64,000 nt of DNA, taken from a virus. Shown here in pieces: positions 8,125-16,270 of this stretch. Where the stretch lies: positions 1-64,000 of IMG/VR virus record IMGVR_UViG_3300040809_001127. One strand, given 5' to 3'. Within the stretch, counting starts at the first letter, position 1, and every line of letters starts with the position of its first letter. Under the pieces are notes generated by a model. It did no database searches. It was given only the letters and a program-made list of their open reading frames with translations, and was not told where the DNA came from. A program made the translations under genes and the position numbers.

Positions 8125-8564
8125 ACATAAAAGAAAGAAATAAAATCGTATCTTCATTTAATCGTAAATGGAAATATAGAAAAGATAAAGAACAATATGG
8201 CATGCTCGATGCATGGAAAGTAATTTATTCAGAGAATGCTGAAGGTAAATACGTAGGAGACTGCGAAGACTATGCACTATCTATTCTATATAGACTTTGT
8301 GGTGAAAGCCATTTAAAAATGTGGTGGATGCTTATTACTCATCAAGCAGGTATTTGTTTAGTGGGTCCAAGTAAATGGAAAGTATCTCATGCAGTACTAA
8401 GATATAAAGGCGAATATGTAGATAACTGGACTAAAAAGTTTGGCCCTAAATCTGCAATCGAAAAGAATCATACATTTCATATTGTATATGGATATGGATT
8501 AGCATATATTACAGCAATTAAAATGATTGTTAGTAAAGTTGTAAGAACTATAAAGGGGTCATAA
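8121..8564 (+). CDS. Transglutaminase-like cysteine peptidase (BTLCP/C93-like)
   Basis: The GDCEDYA motif around C48, followed by SHAVL with H90 and VDNW with D101, forms the Cys-His-Asp triad of bacterial transglutaminase-like cysteine proteinases (Peptidase C93). The 147-aa length is small for the family but includes all three catalytic segments. The GTG start at 8121 overlaps the previous TGA and is preceded by AGAGGT. Unlike its neighbours it lacks the capsid-targeting N-terminus. Substrate unknown; in bacteria these enzymes act on periplasmic proteins such as LapA-type adhesins. Confidence 0.75.
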   Translation: MNIKERNKIVSSFNRKWKYRKDKEQYGMLDAWKVIYSENAEGKYVGDCEDYALSILYRLCGESHLKMWWMLITHQAGICLVGPSKWKVSHAVLRYKGEYVDNWTKKFGPKSAIEKNHTFHIVYGYGLAYITAIKMIVSKVVRTIKGS

Positions 8565-8866
8565 TGAAAACTTTTAAAGAAATGAGAGATGAAGTTATTG
8601 TTGAAAGATTAAAACCACACGATGGTAGAAAATCAAAATATTATGGTAAGCAATTTGATAGAAAGCTTGAAGTTAAAAAGATTAAAAATTTAATTAAAGG
8701 TATTCAAAAACTTGATAAAGAACTTCAACAATTTCAAAATAATGGCGGATTTTATGGACCAAGCAAAATATTAGATGGTCTTGCTGATGCAGAAAATCAA
8801 CTATATAATTACCAATGGGAAATTGAAAAAGGTAGATGGGATGGCGAAATAGAGTTGGATAGTTAA
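8564..8866 (+). CDS. Small helical late protein (100 aa)
   Basis: Begins MKTFKEMRDEVIVE, related to the capsid-targeting N-termini, with VIVE/R as a possible protease site. A basic central helix (KKIKNLIKGIQKLDKE) resembles a coiled coil. Similar small genes occur in marine T4-like phages, but no function is known to me. TAATG overlaps on both sides. Confidence 0.65.
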   Translation: MKTFKEMRDEVIVERLKPHDGRKSKYYGKQFDRKLEVKKIKNLIKGIQKLDKELQQFQNNGGFYGPSKILDGLADAENQLYNYQWEIEKGRWDGEIELDS

Positions 8867-9225
8867 TGAAATCATTTAAAGAACATTTAGAAGGTTTTGG
8901 TTTATACGAAGGCGTGACTGTACCATTGGAAAGTCCAATGATTGAAGAGCCTGAGTTAAATAAACCTAAGCGTTCTAGTGGTGATAAGAAATATGTAGTG
9001 TATGTAAAAAATCCCAAGACAGGTAATGTAAAGAAAATAGAGTTTGGGGATGAGAAAGGTGGACTTACATCTAAAATTAATGATCGTGATGCAGCAAGAA
9101 ACTTTGCATCAAGACATAATTGCGATATGAAAAATGATAAAATGAAAGCGGGCTATTGGGCATGTAGATTACCAAAGTATGCAAAAGAATTAGGATTAAA
9201 AGGTGGCGGCAACTATTTCTGGTAG
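8866..9225 (+). CDS. Conserved late protein with DUF5754-like domain (119 aa)
   Basis: N-terminus MKSFKEHLEGFGLYE/G is again of the capsid-targeting type (LYE/G a possible cleavage site). Residues about 40-119 form a conserved module (KYVVYVKNPKTG ... ASRHNC ... GYWACRLPKYAKELGL) that I recall from cyanophages and giant viruses as a DUF5754-like domain. Its two Cys (C90, C104) and His could bind metal. Probably a virion component; function unknown. Overlaps the next gene by 23 bases. Confidence 0.7.
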   Translation: MKSFKEHLEGFGLYEGVTVPLESPMIEEPELNKPKRSSGDKKYVVYVKNPKTGNVKKIEFGDEKGGLTSKINDRDAARNFASRHNCDMKNDKMKAGYWACRLPKYAKELGLKGGGNYFW

Positions 9226-9493
9226 ACACGACTTTCCATTCCTTGAAGAATACGAGGTTAATGGAGAAGTTAGAGAGTTTGATGTATATCGTGAAGATGA
9301 CGAATACGTTTGGCATCGCGACCATGAAGATAGAGAAGTAGAAGTTATGGAAGGAGATGGTTGGCAATTTCAATATGAAAATTGCTTACCGTTATTATTA
9401 CAAAAAGGTATGATTTTTGATATTCCTAAAGGCGAATACCATAGATTAATCAGGGGTGTTAATAATCTTAAATGTAGGATTATAAAAAAATGA
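9203..9493 (+). CDS. Small cupin-like protein (96 aa)
   Basis: Begins at GTG 9203 inside the previous gene, with an AGGA box eight bases upstream. The pattern VWHRDHEDREVEV ... GDGWQFQ ... MIFDIPKGEYHRL fits a small beta-barrel cupin with His/Asp/Glu metal-ligand candidates. Similar proteins occur in marine myoviruses, but no substrate is known. No capsid-targeting N-terminus. Confidence 0.65.
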   Translation: MAATISGRHDFPFLEEYEVNGEVREFDVYREDDEYVWHRDHEDREVEVMEGDGWQFQYENCLPLLLQKGMIFDIPKGEYHRLIRGVNNLKCRIIKK

Positions 9494-9801
9494 GCAATCA
9501 AGAAGAAAGAGTATATACAATCCAATCATCTAGAATTGATCGTCTAGAAGAGAAAATAGATCAAATGGCAGATGCTATTGTTGCTCTTGCTCGTGCAGAG
9601 GAAAAAATTCATACTTTGTCAGAATTTAATAGACAACAATCAGAACAGATGCAAACTGTTATAAATAGATTAGATCGAGTTGAAGCACTAGTTAACAGCA
9701 ATGCTAACACGGTCAATGTTATTAATAAAGTATTCTGGATTGTAGTAGTAGGTTTAATATCTGCAATTACATATGAATACATTACACATTTAGGGAGCTA
9801 A
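9490..9801 (+). CDS. Coiled-coil protein with C-terminal membrane anchor (103 aa)
   Basis: Residues 10-75 are heptad-repeat coiled coil and about 80-98 (FWIVVVGLISAITYEYI) form one transmembrane helix. The topology resembles XhlA-type holin-associated proteins and other phage membrane-anchored coiled coils. It lies eight genes before the spanin pair. A lysis or membrane role is possible but unproven. Confidence 0.65.
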   Translation: MSNQEERVYTIQSSRIDRLEEKIDQMADAIVALARAEEKIHTLSEFNRQQSEQMQTVINRLDRVEALVNSNANTVNVINKVFWIVVVGLISAITYEYITHLGS

Positions 9802-9802
9802 A

Positions 9803-10309
9803 ATGAAATTTAAAGATGACGAAACTATAAGCATTGCTTCTACCGTAAAAGACGTGTTAGAAGGCAAAGCTGTTAAAAAAGAAGAAGAGGGTGAAGTAAA
9901 ATATCCTCATATGATGTATGATCCGAAAACAGGTAAAGGCGTCGAGGCTAAGAACAAAGAAGACCACGAAGCACTTGCTAAAAAAGGTTATACTCATGAA
10001 AAGCCAAAGCTTGACGAAGTTGAAGAGCCTAGAGCAAAGGGTGAAAAAGACTTTAAGGCTAAACATCCAATCAAGAAGTCTGGAGAAAAAGAAGACGGAA
10101 CAGTCGTAAAGGAATCTGAAAAAGAGGAAGACGACGAAGAAGAAGTCGAAGAAGAGTCTCCTAAGCAAGCAAAATATAAAAAAGTATTCAATGCAGCTTT
10201 AAAAAAGTTTGGTGTTAATTCTCCAGCTGAATTAAAAGGTGATAAGAAAAAAGAATTCTTTGATTACGTAGATAAGAACTACGATGCTGGTGAAAACGAA
10301 GAAGACTAA
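9803..10309 (+). CDS. Highly charged late protein, possible prohead core/internal protein (168 aa)
   Basis: An extreme Lys/Glu/Asp composition with an acidic run near residues 105-120 and a compact C-terminal module (YKKVFNAALKKFGV ... FFDYVDKNYDAG) that I remember at the C-termini of other marine phage late proteins. The N-terminal VLEG may be a prohead-protease site. The composition fits scaffold/core or DNA-neutralising internal proteins. Not firmly assignable. Confidence 0.6.
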   Translation: MKFKDDETISIASTVKDVLEGKAVKKEEEGEVKYPHMMYDPKTGKGVEAKNKEDHEALAKKGYTHEKPKLDEVEEPRAKGEKDFKAKHPIKKSGEKEDGTVVKESEKEEDDEEEVEEESPKQAKYKKVFNAALKKFGVNSPAELKGDKKKEFFDYVDKNYDAGENEED

Positions 10310-10324
10310 AATTAGTTAGTCTTC
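10301..10324 (+). promoter_or_regulatory. Hairpin at end of the 9803 gene
   Basis: Inverted repeat GAAGACTAA (10301-10309) and TTAGTCTTC (10316-10324) with a 6-nt loop; the left arm contains the stop codon. There is no T-run after it, so it is a poor terminator and may instead be an mRNA-end or attenuating hairpin before the next gene. Confidence 0.4.
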
Positions 10325-10344
10325 GGACTCACTATATATAATAT

Positions 10345-10716
10345 ATGATGAAATTATTTGATAAACTGACTAATAAGAACTTTAAGCTATATGCTTCACA
10401 ACATTATAATAATCCTGAATGTGTAGACATTGAGGAGTTTAATGAAGATCTAAGTAGATTTAAATATCTCAAAAGATTGTTGAGAAGATACGAAGTTGAT
10501 GATGATTTACAAGAAAGACTGATATTAAATCATCTTATAGTTCTATATAATGTGTTTGGTATAGAAGCTTGCAATCGTATGATTTGGTTTAAAATTGAAC
10601 CAGAACATTGGCACTATATCAAACCATTTTTAGTTTATCTACATTACCTACCAGAAAATGAAAAGGTAGATGTAATAATGGATCCGTATATTGTACAAGT
10701 GTTGAGAGAGCTATAA
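10345..10716 (+). CDS. Conserved T4-like marine phage protein (123 aa)
   Basis: A helical protein with the conserved look of a family common in cyanophages (KLTNKNFKLYA ... RFKYLKRLLRRYE ... ERLILNHLIVLYNVFG). No catalytic motif seen and no function known to me. Starts ATGATG; either Met may be used. Ends in a TAATG overlap with its usual neighbour at 10716, which suggests that the two work together. Confidence 0.7.
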   Translation: MMKLFDKLTNKNFKLYASQHYNNPECVDIEEFNEDLSRFKYLKRLLRRYEVDDDLQERLILNHLIVLYNVFGIEACNRMIWFKIEPEHWHYIKPFLVYLHYLPENEKVDVIMDPYIVQVLREL

Positions 10717-11282
10717 TGGGATTATTATCAAAAGCAGCAGATACAATTTATGCCTTTAGATTTCTAAAGCTTTTGACCACGCCTTTCAATAAGACTAAAG
10801 CATTTGAGCTTGGTATTATTGACGAAAAAGGCAAAGTTCTTAAAAAGTCTCGTGAGTTAAAAACAGCCGAAGAAAAATCAGCATATACACACTTTCATAG
10901 ACTTGTTTTTAACATTAAAAAGATTATTCCTGGTTCTACATTAGGTAGTTATGCAGCTGCTTTATTTTTATTAAAGGAACATACAGGAATGTCAGAGAAA
11001 CAAATACTCGAAATATTAGATAATACCTTTAGTGAAGAAATGGATTTACACGGCTCTCAATGGTTTCTATCTGAGACGAGACTTATACCTGGCAATTTTA
11101 AATTAGTAAGAGATATTGCTCATCCTCAAACTGGAGAGCTTATCGGATTAAAAGGCACATTCGTAGAAAATGTAAATTTTAGAGAACCAGTTGGAAGCTT
11201 TTCTAATATAAATATATACGAAGTAAATCATAAGTTAACAAACCAAACATTATTGGTTACAAACCACGATATTACAAGATGA
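10716..11282 (+). CDS. Conserved late protein (188 aa)
   Basis: Begins MGLLSKAADTIYAFRFLKLL and belongs to a family that recurs in marine T4-like phages; I cannot give a function. The N-terminal half is helical and slightly hydrophobic (a GSYAAALFLL segment near 85-95), the C-terminal half beta-rich. Probably structural or membrane associated. Coupled to both neighbours by overlaps. Confidence 0.65.
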   Translation: MGLLSKAADTIYAFRFLKLLTTPFNKTKAFELGIIDEKGKVLKKSRELKTAEEKSAYTHFHRLVFNIKKIIPGSTLGSYAAALFLLKEHTGMSEKQILEILDNTFSEEMDLHGSQWFLSETRLIPGNFKLVRDIAHPQTGELIGLKGTFVENVNFREPVGSFSNINIYEVNHKLTNQTLLVTNHDITR

Positions 11283-11527
11283 AACATTTAGACTTTAAAA
11301 CATATATGAAACAATGGGAAGACGCTGCTGCTAATTCTGCCGGTGGAGGTGGAGTTGCAGGTATTGGTGTTGGTCCACAAGGTGAACCTGGTCTAACTCC
11401 TGATCAAATCAAAAAACATAAAAAGAAAGTACGTTTATATGATGGCAGAACTAAGGAGGGTAAAAAGTTCGTACAACGTATCCTCGCTAGGAGAGCAGCA
11501 CGTGAAGCAAATCGTAAAGTGGATTAA
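11279..11527 (+). CDS. Small protein with Gly-rich/collagen-like linker (82 aa)
   Basis: The N-terminus MKHLDFKTYMKQWEDAA recalls the capsid-targeting pattern. A glycine stretch and a single GPQGEPG collagen-like element follow, then a basic tail (KKHKKKVRLYDGR, RRAAREANRK). It could be a DNA-binding internal protein. Overlaps the next gene by 26 bases. Confidence 0.6.
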   Translation: MKHLDFKTYMKQWEDAAANSAGGGGVAGIGVGPQGEPGLTPDQIKKHKKKVRLYDGRTKEGKKFVQRILARRAAREANRKVD

Positions 11528-11723
11528 AAACCTCTTCACCGGTCCTCGGTGGGATCTCACTGTAAGTTACAATACTACATGGGGAGATAAAGACGATAAA
11601 TCTTATACCGTTAAAAAGTTTAAAAAATTATCAGATAAACATATAAAGTTTATAGATAATAATGGTAAGTCAGTAGAGATACGTTCTACAGCTGGATTAC
11701 ATTATCGTATTGAGGAATTATAG
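11502..11723 (+). CDS. Small hypothetical protein (73 aa)
   Basis: The GTG at 11502 is chosen because AGGAG at 11489-11493 lies eight bases upstream; the longer frame from 11439 has no such box and would overlap the preceding gene by 89 bases. The product is basic and probably a small beta-barrel (RWDLTVSYNTTWGD ... VKKFKKLSDKHIKFID). Function unknown. Ends TAGTG, overlapping the GTG start of the i-spanin. Confidence 0.65.
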   Translation: MKQIVKWIKNLFTGPRWDLTVSYNTTWGDKDDKSYTVKKFKKLSDKHIKFIDNNGKSVEIRSTAGLHYRIEEL

Positions 11724-12103
11724 TGTATCAATTTTTTATAGCAATTATTTTAATTTTAGGTGGTAGTAGTTATTGGTTATATAATGAAAACCAAATACTT
11801 ATTGCAAATAATCAAAAATTAGAATATGCTGTGGAAGAACAAAAAGCTGCAATCGCAGCAATTCAAGAATCTTATGAAGCTCAGGGCAAAGCAATGCAAA
11901 ATCTGCAAAGAGCAAATGCTCGTATAGAAGCTGAAAAAGATAGATACCTAGATATTTTTCGTAGACATAATTTAGATAAATTGGCTATAGCAAAACCAGG
12001 CCTAATTGAAAATAGAGTTAATGGTGCAACAAAGTCAGTATTTGAGGACATTGAGAATGATAGCAAGAACATTGCTGATCTTGATAGCAACAGCTCTAAT
12101 TAG
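11723..12103 (+). CDS. i-spanin (Rz-like inner-membrane spanin)
   Basis: An N-terminal signal-anchor helix (about residues 4-18) is followed by a periplasmic coiled coil (30-80), the architecture of inner-membrane spanin subunits. It would act at the last lysis step, joining with the outer-membrane subunit to fuse the two membranes. GTG start overlapping the preceding TAG. The gene for an o-spanin-type lipoprotein begins inside its 3' end (12057), a classical overlapping Rz/Rz1 arrangement. Assignment rests on architecture and context, not on sequence identity. Confidence 0.75.
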   Translation: MYQFFIAIILILGGSSYWLYNENQILIANNQKLEYAVEEQKAAIAAIQESYEAQGKAMQNLQRANARIEAEKDRYLDIFRRHNLDKLAIAKPGLIENRVNGATKSVFEDIENDSKNIADLDSNSSN

Positions 12104-12566
12104 TGGTTGTAGTCTATTAGGAACTAAAGAAGTAGAAATAGTAACTAAGCCTGTAAAGATTGAAATTATTCAACCAACAATGCCAAGGGAAATTAAGCTG
12201 GATGTTCCCACTTGGTATGTAGTATCAGAAGCTGTAATTACCAATCCTTGTATTGAAAGATTGCAAGACGATGGTTCTATGAAAAGACCAAAGACTTGTA
12301 TTTTAGAGGATAGAGAAAATCCAGATTGGCCTGAGGGTTATACGTATCTAGATAGGTTTCTAGATGATATGAAGAAAATTAACGGTGGTGATGTTGTATT
12401 TGTCGCTACTACAATAAAAGATTATGAAAAAATGTCTGCAAATGTTCAAGAACTACGCAGATATATTCGTGAACTCGGTGAAGTGATCGTATACTATAGA
12501 AACGTAACATTACCTGATGGTGAAAAAGCAGTTGGTATAGCAATTGAAGCCGAGGATAACAAATAA
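12057..12566 (+). CDS. o-spanin-like outer-membrane lipoprotein (Rz1-like)
   Basis: Starting at ATG 12057, the product has a 17-residue lipoprotein signal ending LISG with lipid-modified C18 (lipobox ISGC). A mature domain of about 150 residues with a Pro-containing N-terminal part (EIIQPTMPREI) and a helical C-terminus (VQELRRYIRELGEV) follows. It overlaps the i-spanin frame by 47 bases. It is longer than lambda Rz1 but similar in size to some T4-like spanins. An unrelated phage lipoprotein remains possible. Confidence 0.75.
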   Translation: MIARTLLILIATALISGCSLLGTKEVEIVTKPVKIEIIQPTMPREIKLDVPTWYVVSEAVITNPCIERLQDDGSMKRPKTCILEDRENPDWPEGYTYLDRFLDDMKKINGGDVVFVATTIKDYEKMSANVQELRRYIRELGEVIVYYRNVTLPDGEKAVGIAIEAEDNK

Positions 12567-12856
12567 TGTGGGGTTTAGTACTTTCAATTTTAAAATCTAT
12601 TATTACAGCAGCAGCCAAAAATACTGCTCTTAAATTTCTTCATCCACACTTACTTAAACTCGATAAATGGTGCGAAGATAAACTTGGCATTGATATTATC
12701 AAACAAGATAAAAAGTTTAAAGATAAGTGGCCACTCGTAAATCAGAGACTAGAAGACTTAGAAGCTGATTCACACCCTCCAAAATGTCTCAAAGAGTTTG
12801 ATGACTTTGAAGAGATAAATCGTCGATTGACTGAGATCGAAAATAAGTTAAAATAA
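12566..12856 (+). CDS. Small amphipathic/membrane-associated protein (96 aa)
   Basis: The first 28 residues are hydrophobic with scattered Lys (VLSILKSIITAAAKNTALKF), either one membrane helix or an amphipathic one. The acidic C-terminus has coiled-coil propensity (EEINRRLTEIENKLK). It directly follows the spanin genes in a TAATG overlap, so a lysis-related role is possible. It closes the late block; the next promoter begins four bases later. Confidence 0.65.
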   Translation: MWGLVLSILKSIITAAAKNTALKFLHPHLLKLDKWCEDKLGIDIIKQDKKFKDKWPLVNQRLEDLEADSHPPKCLKEFDDFEEINRRLTEIENKLK

Positions 12857-12859
12857 CTA

Positions 12860-12888
12860 TTTACTTTTTGGCGTAAATAGTATATAAT
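12860..12888 (+). promoter_or_regulatory. Sigma70-like promoter of nrdA
   Basis: TTTACT (12860-12865) and TATAAT (12883-12888) with 17-bp spacing. The predicted start is near 12895, leaving a short leader with GGGAA before ATG 12918. It begins the ribonucleotide-reductase operon. Confidence 0.75.
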
Positions 12889-12917
12889 AGTATCTGTATA
12901 TGAATGGGAACAACATA

Positions 12918-15212
12918 ATGTCTATAAATGTCACTAAACGAGATGGTAGTCTCCAGCCATTTAATTTGGAGAAAGTACACAAAGTTTTAGAATGGGCCGT
13001 TGAAGGTATCAGCGGCGTATCAATGTCTGAAATCGAACTAAAATCAAATATTCAATTGTTTGATAAGATTGCAGCATACGATATTCATGAGCTATTGATT
13101 AAATCTGCTTCTGAACTTATTTCTGAACAAACACCTAATTATCAGTTTGTTGCAGCAAGACTTGTAAGTTATAAATTACGTAAAGAAGTTTATGGTGATT
13201 ATAAACCTTGGTCACTAAAACAACTTATTGTAGAGAATGTCAGCCGAGGCGTATATGATGGAGAAATCATGGAAAAGTATTCTCCTGACGAGATTGATGA
13301 GCTAGGTAATTATATTAAACATGAACGTGATGATACTTTTACTTATGCCGGCATGGAACAGTTTCGTGGAAAGTACTTAGTGCAAGATCGCAGATCTAAG
13401 ACTCCGTATGAAACTCCTCAAATGTTATATATGATGATTGCTGCAACTTTATTTAGTAATTATAAAGAAAACAGAATCAAATTTGTTAAGGATTATTACG
13501 ATGCAATTTCTCAATTTTATATCTCATTACCTACGCCAATCATGGCTGGAGTTCGTACGCCAACGAGACAGTTTTCATCCTGTGTACTTATTGAGTCTGG
13601 CGACAGTCTTGATAGTATTAATGCTACTTCTACAAGCATTGTCAAGTATATAAGTAAAAAAGCAGGTATTGGTATTGGTGCTGGTTCTATTCGTGCTCTT
13701 GGCTCAAAGATTGGAGATGGTTCAGTTGTACATACAGGACTTATTCCTTTTCTCAAGTATTTTCAGTCTGCTGTTAAGTCATGTTCTCAAGGTGGAGTTC
13801 GTGGTGGTGCAGCAACTGTATATCTACCTGTATGGCATTACGAATTTGAAGATCTTATTGTACTAAAAAATAATAAAGGTACAGAAGAAACTCGTGTACG
13901 TCATATGGACTATGCATTTCAATTTAATAAACTTATGTATGAACGACTTTTAGAAGGTGGTAATATTACATTCTTTGATCCGAATGATGTGCCTGGATTA
14001 TATGATGCGTTCTTTGCTGATCAAGATAAATTCAAAGAGTTATACGAAAAATACGAAAGAGCTCATAGTGTACGTAAAAAGTCTTTACCTGCAATAGAAG
14101 TATTTTCCATGTTCTTACAAGAACGTAAAGATACTGGTAGAATCTATATGATGAATGTAGACCACGCAAACGATCATGGTGCTTTCGATCCAAAGGTTGC
14201 TCCAATTAAAATGAGTAATCTTTGTTGTGAAATTGATTTACCTACAACTCCATTAGAATCATATGATGATACTGCTGGTGAGATTTCTTTATGTACTCTT
14301 TCTGCAATTAACTGGGGTCTTATTAATGAGCCAAAAGAATTCGAAAAGTATTGTAATCTTGCAGTAAGAGGATTGGATAATCTTCTCGATTATCAAAGTT
14401 ATCCGATCAATGCTGCTCATGTAGGTACAATGAATCGTAGACCACTAGGCATTGGTATTATTAACCTTGCTTATTTCTTAGCAAAGCGTGGTCTAAAATA
14501 CGACGAAAGCGCATATGATATTATTGATGAATATGCAGAAGCTTGGTCTTATTATTTAATCAAGGCTTCTGCTGATTTAGCAAAAGAAATTTCACCTTGT
14601 ATTAAAAATAATGACACAAAATATGCCCGTGGAGTTCTCCCAATTGATACATATAAAAGAGCGATAGATAATCTAACAGAGTCAACAGAGCGTCTACCGT
14701 GGACAGAGTTACGTAAGCAACTCACAGAAACTGGTATTCGGAACAGTACTCTCATGGCATTAATGCCTGCTGAAACGAGCGCTCAAATTAGTAACAGTAC
14801 GAATGGTATTGAACCTCCAAGAGCTTTAGTATCATACAAACAGAGTAAGGATGGAGTCATGGCTCAAGTTGTCCCTGGGTACCATCACCTCAAAAATAAG
14901 TACGATTTACTATGGGATCAAAAAAGCCCAGAAGGTTATTTAGCAATTTGTGGAATTTTACAGAAGTATATCGATCAAGGTATTTCTGTTAATACGTCTT
15001 ATAATCCTGAACATTACGAGGATAATAAGATTCCAATGTCTGTTATGTTAAAAGATCTCGTTACAGCATATAAGTATGGTTTGAAGCAATTATACTATTT
15101 TAACACTTATGATGGTTCAGGTGAAATTGACGATCATCACACTTATGATACAGGAACTACTGAAACACAAACAGTGGTTGAAGAAGAAGACTGCGAAAGC
15201 TGCAAAATTTGA
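12918..15212 (+). CDS. nrdA: Class Ia ribonucleoside-diphosphate reductase, alpha subunit NrdA
   Basis: Reduces ribonucleoside diphosphates to deoxyribonucleotides together with NrdB in the cytoplasm. An N-terminal ATP-cone (TKRDGSLQPF) precedes the catalytic barrel with the conserved RQFSSCVLIESGDS, NLCCEIDLPT and PAETSAQISNSTNGIEPP segments. The C-terminal tail carries the redox pair C-E-S-C. I chose ATG 12918 (764 aa) because GGGAA precedes it and the upstream ATG at 12900 sits at the predicted transcript start. Followed nine bases later by nrdB and then a glutaredoxin that can re-reduce it. Confidence 0.95.
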   Translation: MSINVTKRDGSLQPFNLEKVHKVLEWAVEGISGVSMSEIELKSNIQLFDKIAAYDIHELLIKSASELISEQTPNYQFVAARLVSYKLRKEVYGDYKPWSLKQLIVENVSRGVYDGEIMEKYSPDEIDELGNYIKHERDDTFTYAGMEQFRGKYLVQDRRSKTPYETPQMLYMMIAATLFSNYKENRIKFVKDYYDAISQFYISLPTPIMAGVRTPTRQFSSCVLIESGDSLDSINATSTSIVKYISKKAGIGIGAGSIRALGSKIGDGSVVHTGLIPFLKYFQSAVKSCSQGGVRGGAATVYLPVWHYEFEDLIVLKNNKGTEETRVRHMDYAFQFNKLMYERLLEGGNITFFDPNDVPGLYDAFFADQDKFKELYEKYERAHSVRKKSLPAIEVFSMFLQERKDTGRIYMMNVDHANDHGAFDPKVAPIKMSNLCCEIDLPTTPLESYDDTAGEISLCTLSAINWGLINEPKEFEKYCNLAVRGLDNLLDYQSYPINAAHVGTMNRRPLGIGIINLAYFLAKRGLKYDESAYDIIDEYAEAWSYYLIKASADLAKEISPCIKNNDTKYARGVLPIDTYKRAIDNLTESTERLPWTELRKQLTETGIRNSTLMALMPAETSAQISNSTNGIEPPRALVSYKQSKDGVMAQVVPGYHHLKNKYDLLWDQKSPEGYLAICGILQKYIDQGISVNTSYNPEHYEDNKIPMSVMLKDLVTAYKYGLKQLYYFNTYDGSGEIDDHHTYDTGTTETQTVVEEEDCESCKI

Positions 15213-15220
15213 GGATATAA

Positions 15221-16270
15221 ATGAGCGTATTAAAAAGAAATAAAAAGTCACATTTAGAAAGAAACATGTTTTTCGATCAAGGCGTAGATATCGCTCGATA
15301 TGATCAAGTAAAATTTCCAGCAATTGAAAAAATTACTGATAAGCAGCTGGGTTTCTTTTGGAGACCTGAAGAGGTTGATGTAACTAAAGACAAAAAAGAT
15401 TTTAACGAGTTAACAGAACACGAAAAGCATATCTTTACGAGTAATCTAAAAAGACAAATTCTATTAGATTCTGTACAAGGACGTGCTCCTAACTTAGCGT
15501 TTCTTCCTATTGTGTCTCTACCTGAAGTAGAAACTTGGATTGAAACTTGGTCATTCTTTGAAACAATTCATAGTAGATCTTATACACATATTATCAGAAA
15601 TATCTATCCTGATCCAGGCTCTGTTTTCGATAACATGCTTGATATAAAAGAAATTGCAAATTGTGGTACTGACATCGCAAAATATTATGACGATTTGATT
15701 GATAATCCTACAAAAGAAAATCTTTATATGTGTCTGATGTGCGCTAATGCACTGGAAGGCATTAGGTTTTATGTATCGTTTGCATGTAGTTGGGCGTTTG
15801 CAGAGCTTAAAAAGATGGAAGGTAATGCTAAGATTATCAAGTTTATTGCAAGAGATGAGAATACACATTTAGCTGCTTCTACTTCTATGATTAAATCATT
15901 GTGGAAAGAAGGCGATGAATGGACTAAAATGCATGCAAAGAAAGAACAAGAAATAGTAGACCTATTTGTAAATGTGATTGAACAAGAAAAACAATGGGCC
16001 GAATATCTTTTTAAAAATGGATCGATGATTGGACTTAACGAGACAATTCTAAAAGAATATATAGAATGGATTGGCTGTAAAAGAATGAGAGCAGTTGGTC
16101 TACCTTGTCCATATACGATTCCAAAAATGAATCCATTACCTTGGACAGAAAAGTGGATTACTGGGGGAAGTGTACAAGTTGCTCCACAAGAAACAGAAAT
16201 TACTTCCTATGTAGTTGGTGGAGTAAAACAAGATGTGTCTGAAGATACATTAAGTGGATTAAGCTTATAA
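15221..16270 (+). CDS. nrdB: Ribonucleoside-diphosphate reductase, beta subunit NrdB
   Basis: Radical-generating diiron subunit partnering NrdA. Iron ligands and the radical tyrosine are visible: D83, E114, H117 and Y121 in FFETIHSRSYTHIIRN, and the second EGIRFY ... RDENTH iron-binding half. The 349-aa length is slightly short but typical of phage NrdB. GAGGATATAA precedes the ATG. Same operon as nrdA. Confidence 0.95.
   Translation: MSVLKRNKKSHLERNMFFDQGVDIARYDQVKFPAIEKITDKQLGFFWRPEEVDVTKDKKDFNELTEHEKHIFTSNLKRQILLDSVQGRAPNLAFLPIVSLPEVETWIETWSFFETIHSRSYTHIIRNIYPDPGSVFDNMLDIKEIANCGTDIAKYYDDLIDNPTKENLYMCLMCANALEGIRFYVSFACSWAFAELKKMEGNAKIIKFIARDENTHLAASTSMIKSLWKEGDEWTKMHAKKEQEIVDLFVNVIEQEKQWAEYLFKNGSMIGLNETILKEYIEWIGCKRMRAVGLPCPYTIPKMNPLPWTEKWITGGSVQVAPQETEITSYVVGGVKQDVSEDTLSGLSL

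Noticed and set aside
9857-10168. 103-codon Phe-rich minus-strand ORF
   Set aside because: Mirror of the Lys/Glu-rich gene on the plus strand; composition explained by GAA/AAA codons.
10326-10336. GACTCACTATA, identical to the core of the T7 RNA polymerase promoter
   Set aside because: The upstream TAATAC half is missing and no single-subunit RNA polymerase gene is seen; transcription here fits sigma70-like and T4 late promoters. Probably chance.
15215-15222. TATAAATG next to the nrdB start as a possible late promoter
   Set aside because: The last base differs from the octamer, it overlaps the nrdB ATG and nrdB clearly belongs to the nrdA operon with a good Shine-Dalgarno.
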